Shown here in pieces: positions 50,326-57,212 of a DNA stretch of 64,000 bases. Positions within the stretch are counted from its first letter, which is position 1, and each line of letters begins with the position of its first letter. A program made the position numbers and the translations under genes. The notes under the pieces are model-generated. The model saw nothing but the letters and a program-made list of their open reading frames with translations. It ran no database searches and had not been told where the DNA came from. Source of the stretch: Streptomyces sp. NBC_00358 (lineage in GTDB: Bacteria; Actinomycetota; Actinomycetes; Streptomycetales; Streptomycetaceae); NCBI RefSeq assembly GCF_036099295.1, contig NZ_CP107976.1, positions 3,844,001 to 3,908,000 of the forward strand, written 5' to 3'.

Positions 50326-52152
50326 TCACCGCGGGTCCCCCGCACCTCCGGTCCGCCCCCGAGCCGGGTCCTCGTCGTTCACCACGCCCTCGACACCGCC
50401 CGGGCCCTCGGGGTCCACGGGGTCCACCAAGTGTTCCGGGTGTCCCGGGTGCTCCGATTGTTCCGGTCCGGCGGGCCCGGTCGCCTTCCTCAGGGCTTCC
50501 CAGCGGTTCTCCCTGGCCGTGTCCTCGTGCCAGGGGGCCGCCGCTGCCTCCCTCGGATGAAGGTCGTACGAGCCGTACGAGCCGTAGGGGTCGTAGCGGT
50601 CGAACGGGTCGTACGGCTCGAAGGCTTCGAGAACGGATTCCGGCGCCGCCTGTTCGACCCGGGCCGCGGTGGGCGGCGACGTCGGCACGGGCACCCGCAC
50701 CGACACCGGCGTGGACGGTGTGCCCCCGCGCCCCGGCCTCCAGCCGGGCATCCCCAGCAGGGAAGTCCGCCCGCTTCCCCGCGGGTCCCCGGGGGCGCCC
50801 GCGCCCTGCGCCGCCCTGCGGCCCCGGTCCCGCCACTGCCCTGCGGCCACCGCGACGGGAATCCCGACGACCGCCGTCCACACGGCCGCGGCGGGCCCCA
50901 CCTGCCACCACACCGGCCCGAAGTGCGTCAGGGCGCCGACCCCGAGCGGCCCCCCGGCCAGCCCGGCGAGCACACCGAGCGCGAGACCGCACCCTCCGGC
51001 GGCGAGACCGACGACGGCCACCGTCCGTCCGGGCGCCCACGGTTCCTCCCGGCCGACGGTCCCGCGAACCGCCCCCGCCTTCACCACGAACCACGCCACC
51101 GTCACCCCGGCGGCCACCGGCACCAGCCCGGCCACCCAGGACGGCGCCCCGGACCCCGCCCCCGGTACCGCCGCGAGCAGCGGGAACGCCGGGAGCAGAT
51201 CGGTCGGCGCACGGGTTCCCGCGACGACCGTGGACAGCGGACCCGCGACATGGCCGGCGCTCAGGACGACGCCGGGCCCGAGCCCGTAGGCCGCCCCCCA
51301 CACCGCCGCGTTCGGCACCAGGACCAGGCACAGCAGCAGTACGGCGAACCGCCCCGACCACCCGCCGGTGAGCTGGAGGAACGAGGCGCGAGCCGCGTCC
51401 CCGTGCCACACCAGCGACGCCGCCACGAGCAGGGCGCCGCCTCCGACGAGGACGGCGACCCCGGCAGCGGCGGCCCGTGCCGCGCCGCCGAGCACCCGGT
51501 CGTCCTCGGCGGCGAGACGGCGTACGGCCAGGACCGGACGGACTCCGGTGAGCGGAAGAGCGCGCGCGACCCGCTTCCCCCAGAAGGGCACCGGGCCCCA
51601 CGGGCGCCCGTACGCCGTCCAGACCCCCGTTCCCGCGGCGGTCACCGCGAGGAGCGGCAGACAGGCGACGGCCCAGGCCCAGGAGGGGCGCAGCGTCCCG
51701 CCCGAGGCGTACAGCGCGGCGGCCCAGCCGACGAGCAGATAGCCGGCCGCGACGCCGGCCAACGCCGTACGCGGTGACGCCTTCGACGAGGCGTCGGCGG
51801 CCTCCCGCGCGGCCCGGTGGAGCAGCCACGCGGGGAGCGCGAGCAGGAGGAGCGGGGTCACGCCGACCGGCATCGGCAGGCCGGACAGGGTGTCGGTGCG
51901 GATCAGTTCCACGCCGTGGGCGAGCAGCCAGAGCGCGGCGGCGACGTGCAGCGCTCCGCCCGGTCCGCTGTCCGGGTACGGCGAACTGATCCACAGCACC
52001 ATGACGAGGACGGCGAACGAGCCGAGTCCGAGCCCCGCCGCGAGGGCGCCGCCCAGGAGGCTCGCGGTCAGTCCGGGGGATCGGTCGCGCATCCGGGTGA
52101 GCAGCGGCGACAACGAGAGCCTGCGGTCGGTGATTTGGGTCACGGCTCTCAT
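50326..52152 (-). CDS. DUF6350 polytopic membrane protein (PerM-like)
   Basis: The 608-residue protein has about ten to twelve membrane helices in its first 420 residues (SLLGGALAAGLGLGSFAVLVMVLWI, VTPLLLLALPAWLL, WAWAVACLPLLAVTAAG, LVPVAAGVTVAWFVVKAGA, VWTAVVGIPVAVAAG). A disordered cytoplasmic tail of 180 residues contains a YDPYGSYGSYD block. It fits DUF6350, which includes mycobacterial PerM (Rv0955), needed for cell division and persistence. The position between sucCD and purNH is the same as in mycobacteria, which supports orthology. It is divergent from the HTH-sigma-like gene. Confidence 0.85.
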   Translation of the reverse strand: MRAVTQITDRRLSLSPLLTRMRDRSPGLTASLLGGALAAGLGLGSFAVLVMVLWISSPYPDSGPGGALHVAAALWLLAHGVELIRTDTLSGLPMPVGVTPLLLLALPAWLLHRAAREAADASSKASPRTALAGVAAGYLLVGWAAALYASGGTLRPSWAWAVACLPLLAVTAAGTGVWTAYGRPWGPVPFWGKRVARALPLTGVRPVLAVRRLAAEDDRVLGGAARAAAAGVAVLVGGGALLVAASLVWHGDAARASFLQLTGGWSGRFAVLLLCLVLVPNAAVWGAAYGLGPGVVLSAGHVAGPLSTVVAGTRAPTDLLPAFPLLAAVPGAGSGAPSWVAGLVPVAAGVTVAWFVVKAGAVRGTVGREEPWAPGRTVAVVGLAAGGCGLALGVLAGLAGGPLGVGALTHFGPVWWQVGPAAAVWTAVVGIPVAVAAGQWRDRGRRAAQGAGAPGDPRGSGRTSLLGMPGWRPGRGGTPSTPVSVRVPVPTSPPTAARVEQAAPESVLEAFEPYDPFDRYDPYGSYGSYDLHPREAAAAPWHEDTARENRWEALRKATGPAGPEQSEHPGHPEHLVDPVDPEGPGGVEGVVNDEDPARGRTGGAGDPR

Positions 52153-52260
52153 GCTCCCAACGACACGCGCTTTCTCGTCGTAACAGGCGAACCCTGGATG
52201 TGTCGCTCAATATGCAGTTATGTACTTTTTCGTACGAAGGGGCACCCTGGGGGATCCGAC

Positions 52261-53472
52261 ATGACACAGAGCCCCGCCACCCCGCTGCCCGCGGCCGAGG
52301 AGCGCCGTCGTCTGCGCGAGGAACGGTCGCTGACCCAGGCGGACGTGGCCGTCCGGCTCGGCGTCAGCCGGGCGACCGTGCGCTCGTGGGAGACCGGCCG
52401 CTCGAACCCGCGCGGCCGCAAGCGGGAGGCGTACGCGAGGCTGCTGACCGCCGGACCGGCCCGCGCCGGGGCCGAGGTGAGCGCACGTCAGGAGGACATC
52501 GGCTCCGAACTGGTGGGGGCCGGAACGAGGGCGGCGCCCGCCCGCGAGACCCGGTCCGACGACCTGGGGAAACGTTCCGCCAGGACCGGTGGGCGTTCCG
52601 TTAGGGCCGGGAAGCGGGTCACCGGGGCCAGGGAACGGATCGCCCGGGACGCCGACTCCGATCTGCCGGACGCGTCCCTGACGCCCGCTCAGGCCTTCGA
52701 CGCCCTCTACGCGTTCTGCGCCCCCGCTCTCGTACGACAGGCCTATCTGCTGACCGGGCGGCGCGAGCTGGCCCGCGAGTCCGTGGAGCGCGCGTTCCAA
52801 CAGGCCTGGTACCGCTGGCCCGAGGTGGCCGTGGACCGGGACCCGGCCGGATGGGTGCGCGCGACGGCCTACGAGTACGCCCTCTCCCCCTGGCACCGGC
52901 TGCGCCCGCGCTACCGGCACCCGGAGGCGCCGCCCGCCGGCGCCGACGACCGCGCGCTGCTCGACGTGCTCCTCGAACTGCCGCCCGTGTACCGGCGCAC
53001 CCTGCTGCTGTACGACGGTGTCGGGCTCGGCCTGCCGGAGACCGCGGCCGAGACGGAGGCGAGCACGCCCGCGGCGGCCAATCGGGTGCTGCACGCGCGC
53101 GAGGCCGTCGCCGCACGGCTGCCGGAGCTGGCGTCGCCGGAGGCCCTGCACTGGCGGCTCGCGGAACTGGCGAGCGCGGAGCGGCTGCGCGCCGCGAAGC
53201 CCCGCACGGTCCGCTGGTACGGCGAGCGCCGGGCCCAGCAGTGGACCCGGGCGGCCATCGCGTTCACGGTCCTGCTGATCGGGGTGACCGCCCTGACGCT
53301 GGACACGGCACCCGACCACTACGAGGCTCCCCTCTCCCCGCCGGAGACCATCCACGGCCTGCCGCCCAGGGCCGCCCCAGGTCCGCTCTCCGCGGCGGAG
53401 CTGAGGCTCCGGGCCAGGCTGAGGTCCCAGGAGGTGAGCGGTCCGGAGCGGATGATCCCGGAGATCCGCTGA
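52261..53472 (+). CDS. Chimaeric regulator: XRE HTH + sigma-70-like domains + membrane helix
   Basis: About 403 residues. The N-terminal XRE helix-turn-helix is RRRLREERSLTQADVAVRLGVSRATVRSWETGR. A basic linker follows, then an ECF-like region 2 (FDALYAFCAPALVRQAYLLTGRRELARESVERAFQQAWYRWPEV, with DPAGWVRATAYEYAL). A region-4-like segment comes next (LLDVLLELPPVYRRTLLLYDGVGLGLPETAAETEASTPAAANRVLHARE). Near the end is a membrane helix (RAAIAFTVLLIGVTALTL) with a short outer tail. Region 4 is weakly conserved, so true sigma activity is uncertain. ATG 52261 follows GGGGGA; longer frames lie in perM. Divergent from perM, convergent with sucD. Confidence 0.82.
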   Translation: MTQSPATPLPAAEERRRLREERSLTQADVAVRLGVSRATVRSWETGRSNPRGRKREAYARLLTAGPARAGAEVSARQEDIGSELVGAGTRAAPARETRSDDLGKRSARTGGRSVRAGKRVTGARERIARDADSDLPDASLTPAQAFDALYAFCAPALVRQAYLLTGRRELARESVERAFQQAWYRWPEVAVDRDPAGWVRATAYEYALSPWHRLRPRYRHPEAPPAGADDRALLDVLLELPPVYRRTLLLYDGVGLGLPETAAETEASTPAAANRVLHAREAVAARLPELASPEALHWRLAELASAERLRAAKPRTVRWYGERRAQQWTRAAIAFTVLLIGVTALTLDTAPDHYEAPLSPPETIHGLPPRAAPGPLSAAELRLRARLRSQEVSGPERMIPEIR

Positions 53473-53486
53473 CGTCCGGAGCGCGA

Positions 53487-53534
53487 GAACGCCGGTGGGC
53501 CCGCACCCCCAAGGGGGCGGGCCCACCGGCGTTC
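53487..53534. terminator. Strong bidirectional terminator between the HTH-sigma-like gene and sucD
   Basis: An 18-bp perfect stem (GAACGCCGGTGGGCCCGC at 53487-53504 with its complement at 53517-53534) has further CCCC/GGGG pairing in its loop. It ends 14 bp before the sucD stop. Confidence 0.9.
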
Positions 53535-53548
53535 GGTCGAGCGCCAGC

Positions 53549-54433
53549 TCAGCCGGCGAGGATCTCGCGCGCGAGCTTGGCCGTCTCGGTCGGCGTCTTG
53601 CCGACCTTGACACCGGCGGCCTCCAGGGCCTCCTTCTTCGCGGCGGCCGTGCCGGAGGAGCCGGAGACGATGGCGCCGGCGTGGCCCATGGTCTTGCCCT
53701 CGGGCGCGGTGAAGCCGGCGACGTAGCCGACGACCGGCTTCGTCACGTTCTTCGCGATGAAGTCCGCCGCACGCTCCTCGGCGTCGCCGCCGATCTCGCC
53801 GATCATGACGATCAGGTCGGTGTCGGGGTCGGCCTCGAACGCGGCGAGCGCGTCGATGTGCGTCGTACCGATGACCGGGTCGCCACCGATGCCGACGGCG
53901 GACGAGAAGCCGATGTCACGGAGCTCGTACATCATCTGGTACGTCAGCGTGCCGGACTTCGAGACCAGGCCGATGCGGCCCGGCTTCGCGATGTCGCCCG
54001 GGATGATGCCGGCGTTGGACTGGCCCGGGGTGATGAGACCGGGGCAGTTCGGGCCGATGATGCGGGTCTTGTTGCCCTTCGACTTCGCGTACGCCCAGAA
54101 GGCGGCGGAGTCGTGGACGGCGATGCCCTCGGTGATGACGACGGCGAGGGGGATCTCCGCGTCGATCGCCTCGACCACGGCGGCCTTGGCGAAGGCCGGC
54201 GGCACGAAGAGGACGGACACGTTGGCGCCGGTCTTCTCGATGGCCTCGGCGACCGTGCCGAAGACGGGGATCTCGGTGCCGTCGATGTCGACGGACGTGC
54301 CCGCCTTGCGCGGGTTCACGCCACCGACGATGTTGGAGCCGTCCGCGAGCATGAGCTTGGTGTGCTTCATACCCGTGGCACCGGTCATGCCCTGGACGAT
54401 GACCTTGCTGTCCTTGTTGAGGAAGATAGCCAT
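53549..54433 (-). CDS. sucD: Succinyl-CoA synthetase alpha subunit
   Basis: The 294-residue subunit binds CoA and carries the phosphorylated His. Visible motifs: VIVQGMTGATGMKHTKLML, GGVNPRKAG, RIIGPNCPGLITPG, GRIGLVSKSGTLTYQ, GIGGDPVIGTTHIDAL, and the catalytic His in KTMGHAGAIVSG. It works with SucC in the TCA cycle, making ATP or GTP from succinyl-CoA. sucC ends 21 bp upstream, so both are in one operon. Confidence 0.98.
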   Translation of the reverse strand: MAIFLNKDSKVIVQGMTGATGMKHTKLMLADGSNIVGGVNPRKAGTSVDIDGTEIPVFGTVAEAIEKTGANVSVLFVPPAFAKAAVVEAIDAEIPLAVVITEGIAVHDSAAFWAYAKSKGNKTRIIGPNCPGLITPGQSNAGIIPGDIAKPGRIGLVSKSGTLTYQMMYELRDIGFSSAVGIGGDPVIGTTHIDALAAFEADPDTDLIVMIGEIGGDAEERAADFIAKNVTKPVVGYVAGFTAPEGKTMGHAGAIVSGSSGTAAAKKEALEAAGVKVGKTPTETAKLAREILAG

Positions 54434-54454
54434 GGCTGTTTAGTCCCTCGTCCC

Positions 54455-55633
54455 TTACTTCGCAGCCGCGAGCTCGGCGGCCTTGTCGGCCGCGCCGTCC
54501 ATGGTGTCCACGCGCTGGACCAGCGGGTGGTTGGCGTCCGAAAGGATCTTGCGACCCAGCTCGGCGTTGTTGCCGTCGAGACGCACGACCAGCGGCTTGG
54601 TGACTGCCTCGCCCTTGTCGGCGAGCAGCTGGAGCGCCTGGACGATGCCGTTGGCGACCTCGTCACAGGCGGTGATGCCACCGAAGACGTTGACGAAGAC
54701 GGACTTGACGTCCGGGTCGCCGAGGATGATCTCCAGGCCGTTCGCCATGACCGCGGCGGAGGCGCCGCCGCCGATGTCGAGGAAGTTGGCCGGCTTCACG
54801 CCGCCGTGGTTCTCACCGGCGTACGCGACGACGTCGAGGGTGCTCATGACGAGACCCGCGCCGTTGCCGATGATGCCGACCTCACCGTCGAGCTTGACGT
54901 AGTTGAGGTTCTTGGCCTTGGCGGCGGCCTCCAGCGGGTTGGCGGCCGCGTGGTCGACGAGCGCCTCGTGGTCCGGCTGGCGGAACTCGGCGTTCTCGTC
55001 CAGCGACACCTTGCCGTCGAGGGCGATGACCTTGCCGGAGGCGACCTTGGCGAGCGGGTTCACCTCGACGAGGAGGGCGTCCTCCTTGATGAAGGTGTCC
55101 CACAGCGTCACCAGGATCTCGGCGACCTGCTCGGCCACCTCGGCCGGGAACTTCGCCTGGGCGACGATCTCGCGGGCCTTCTCGATCGACACGCCTTCGT
55201 TGGCGTCGACCGGGACCTTCGCGAGGGCCTCGGGGTTCTCCTCCGCGACGACCTCGATCTCCACGCCGCCCTGAACGGACGCCATGGCGAGGAAGGTGCG
55301 GTTCGTGCGGTCGAGGAGGTACGAGACGTAGTACTCCTCGACGATCTCGGGCGCGGTCTCGGCGATCATCACCTTGTTGACCGTGTGGCCCTTGATGTCC
55401 ATGCCGAGGATGTCCGTCGCACGTGCGACGGCCTCGTCCGGGGTGGCGGCGAGCTTGACGCCACCGGCCTTTCCACGGCCACCGACCTTCACCTGGGCCT
55501 TGACGACGGACTTGCCGCCAAGACGCTCGGTCGCCTCGCGGGCTGCCTCAGGCGTGTCAATGACTTCACCGGCCAGCACCGGTACACCGTGCTTGGCGAA
55601 GAGGTCCCTCGCCTGGTACTCGAACAGGTCCAC
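54455..55633 (-). CDS. sucC: Succinyl-CoA synthetase beta subunit
   Basis: The 392-residue ATP-grasp subunit opens DLFEYQARDLFAKHGVPVLAG. It has VVKAQVKVGGRGKAGGVKLA, the nucleotide-binding LVEVNPLAKVASGKVIALDGKVSLDENAEFR, GLVMSTLDVVAYAGENHGGVKPANFLDIGGGAS and NVFGGITACDEVANGIVQAL. GTG start at 55633. First gene of sucC-sucD. A Crp-like palindrome lies about 180 bp upstream. Confidence 0.98.
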   Translation of the reverse strand: MDLFEYQARDLFAKHGVPVLAGEVIDTPEAAREATERLGGKSVVKAQVKVGGRGKAGGVKLAATPDEAVARATDILGMDIKGHTVNKVMIAETAPEIVEEYYVSYLLDRTNRTFLAMASVQGGVEIEVVAEENPEALAKVPVDANEGVSIEKAREIVAQAKFPAEVAEQVAEILVTLWDTFIKEDALLVEVNPLAKVASGKVIALDGKVSLDENAEFRQPDHEALVDHAAANPLEAAAKAKNLNYVKLDGEVGIIGNGAGLVMSTLDVVAYAGENHGGVKPANFLDIGGGASAAVMANGLEIILGDPDVKSVFVNVFGGITACDEVANGIVQALQLLADKGEAVTKPLVVRLDGNNAELGRKILSDANHPLVQRVDTMDGAADKAAELAAAK

Positions 55634-55813
55634 GCGCGTCCGTCCCTATCAGTGATCTCGCGGTTCGTTGGATGCGTGGGCGTGCCGCGAAGGGCAACGT
55701 GACGTCCGCTTGTCACAAGGGTGGCGCACACGGTGTCCGAGCGCGCGGCATGTCCGTCTCGCAGGTTATCGCCGTGGGACGCGGGTCCCTAAATCGCAGG
55801 TCACACCTCAGCG

Positions 55814-55827
55814 GTGATACCTGTCAC
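55814..55827. promoter_or_regulatory. Crp-like site GTGATACCTGTCAC upstream of sucCD
   Basis: It fits GTG-N6-GNCAC, the form described for Streptomyces Crp. On the minus strand it reads TGTGA-N6-TCACC, close to the classic Crp/Fnr-family palindrome. It lies about 180 bp before the sucC start. Confidence 0.55.
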
Positions 55828-55934
55828 AGATCCGCCCCGGACCGGTCCTCACCAGGCCGGGGATTACCCGGCGAGGCCCCTTTGAGCAGCCATTGAGGGC
55901 CCCGCGCGAGTGATCGCCATCCCTTCGGGAGCAC

Positions 55935-55957
55935 CCGGCCCCCGCGCAGGGGCCCGG
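55935..55957 (-). terminator. Hairpin terminator after the VWA gene
   Basis: CCGGCCCC and GGGGCC(C)GG pair around a short GC loop, about 85 bp after the VWA stop codon. Confidence 0.55.
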
Positions 55958-56039
55958 TCGGGTGGATCCGCCGGCCTTCCGCCGTCCGGGTGCCCTGAAC
56001 CCATCGAAACCGGTCATCCGCGGCCAGAACAGGAAACGC

Positions 56040-57212
56040 TCACCTGCTGTCCGGTACCGGCAGCGGCCGCTTCTCGATCGCCGCCGCCATGACCTCGGGA
56101 AAGAGATCGGGGGTGCAGGCGAAGGCCGGCGCGTCGAGCGCCGCGAGCGCGGCCGCGTGCTCACGGTCGTACGCGGGCGCCCCCTCGTCGGACAGCGCCA
56201 GGAGCGTCACGAACTGCACCCCCGCCGCCTTCATCGCCGCGACCCGCTTCAGCATCTCGTTCCGTATCCCGCCTTCGTAGAGGTCACTGATGAGAACGAC
56301 GACCGTGTCGGCGGGCCTGGTGATCCGGGCCTGGCAGTACGCGAGCGCGCGATTGATGTCCGTGCCGCCGCCGAGCTGCGTGCCGAAGAGGACGTCGACC
56401 GGGTCGTCGAGCTGGTCGGTGAGGTCGACGACGGCCGTGTCGAAGACGACGAGCCGGGTGGCGATGGACCGCATCGACGCGAGCACGGCGCCGAACACGG
56501 AGGCGTAGACGACCGACGCCGCCATCGATCCCGACTGGTCGATGCAGAGGATGACCTCCTTCTTCACCGACTGGGAGGCCCGCCCGTAGCCGATCAGCCG
56601 CTCGGGCACGACCGTGCGGTACTCGGGCAGGTAGTGCTTCAGGTTGGCCGCGATCGTGCGGTTCCAGTCGATGTCGTGGTGCCGGGGTCTGCTGATCCGG
56701 GCGCTGCGGTCCAGGGCACCGGTGAGAGTGGCCCGGGTGCGCGTGGCGAGCCGCTTCTCCAGGTCCTCCACGACCTTGCGCACGACGGCCCGCGCGGTCT
56801 CCTTCGTCGTCTCCGGCATGGCCTTGTTGAGGGAGAGGAGAGTGCCCACCAGGTGCACGTCGGCCTCCACCGCCTCCAGCATCTCGGGCTCCAGGAGCAA
56901 CGCGGAGAGCCCGAGCCGGTCGATCGCGTCGCGTTGCATCACCTGCACCACGGAGGAGGGGAAGTAGGTCCGGATGTCGCCGAGCCAGCGCGCGACCGAC
57001 GGCGCCGACGCCCCGAGTCCCGCCGAGCGGTCCCGCCCCGACTGCCCCTTGCTCCCGTTGCCCCGTCTGCCGTAGAGCGCGCTCAGCGCCCCGTCCATGG
57101 CGGCGTCCCGCCCGGAGAGCACACATCCGGTGCCGTCCGCCTCGTCGCCGCCGAGCACCAGCCGCCAACGCCGCAGCCGCTCGTCGCCGGCACCCACCGC
57201 TGCCTCGGTCAT
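56040..57212 (-). CDS. VWA (von Willebrand factor A) metal-binding protein, YehP-like
   Basis: About 390 residues. The N-terminal half is helical and unassigned (WLGDIRTYFPSSVVQVMQRDAIDRLGLSALL). The C-terminal VWA domain has an intact MIDAS: D225-x-S-x-S in CIDQSGSMA, Thr284 in GGGTDINRAL, and Asp310 in VLISDLYEGG. VWA partners of MoxR ATPases usually deliver the ATPase to a target or bind metal. ATG 57212 overlaps the DUF5682 stop (ATGA), so it is the last gene of MoxR-DUF5682-VWA. The set matches the E. coli yehL-M-P-Q type of locus. The long upstream frame is a shadow of DUF5682. Confidence 0.92.
   Translation of the reverse strand: MTEAAVGAGDERLRRWRLVLGGDEADGTGCVLSGRDAAMDGALSALYGRRGNGSKGQSGRDRSAGLGASAPSVARWLGDIRTYFPSSVVQVMQRDAIDRLGLSALLLEPEMLEAVEADVHLVGTLLSLNKAMPETTKETARAVVRKVVEDLEKRLATRTRATLTGALDRSARISRPRHHDIDWNRTIAANLKHYLPEYRTVVPERLIGYGRASQSVKKEVILCIDQSGSMAASVVYASVFGAVLASMRSIATRLVVFDTAVVDLTDQLDDPVDVLFGTQLGGGTDINRALAYCQARITRPADTVVVLISDLYEGGIRNEMLKRVAAMKAAGVQFVTLLALSDEGAPAYDREHAAALAALDAPAFACTPDLFPEVMAAAIEKRPLPVPDSR

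Larger units (their letters stand above)
55634..56039. other. 406-bp upstream region of sucCD
   Basis: It carries the VWA-gene terminator (55935-55957), the Crp-like site (55814-55827) and a second inverted repeat, GTGAC-N8-GTCAC at 55699-55716. The sucCD promoter should be here. No coding sequence recognised. Confidence 0.6.
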
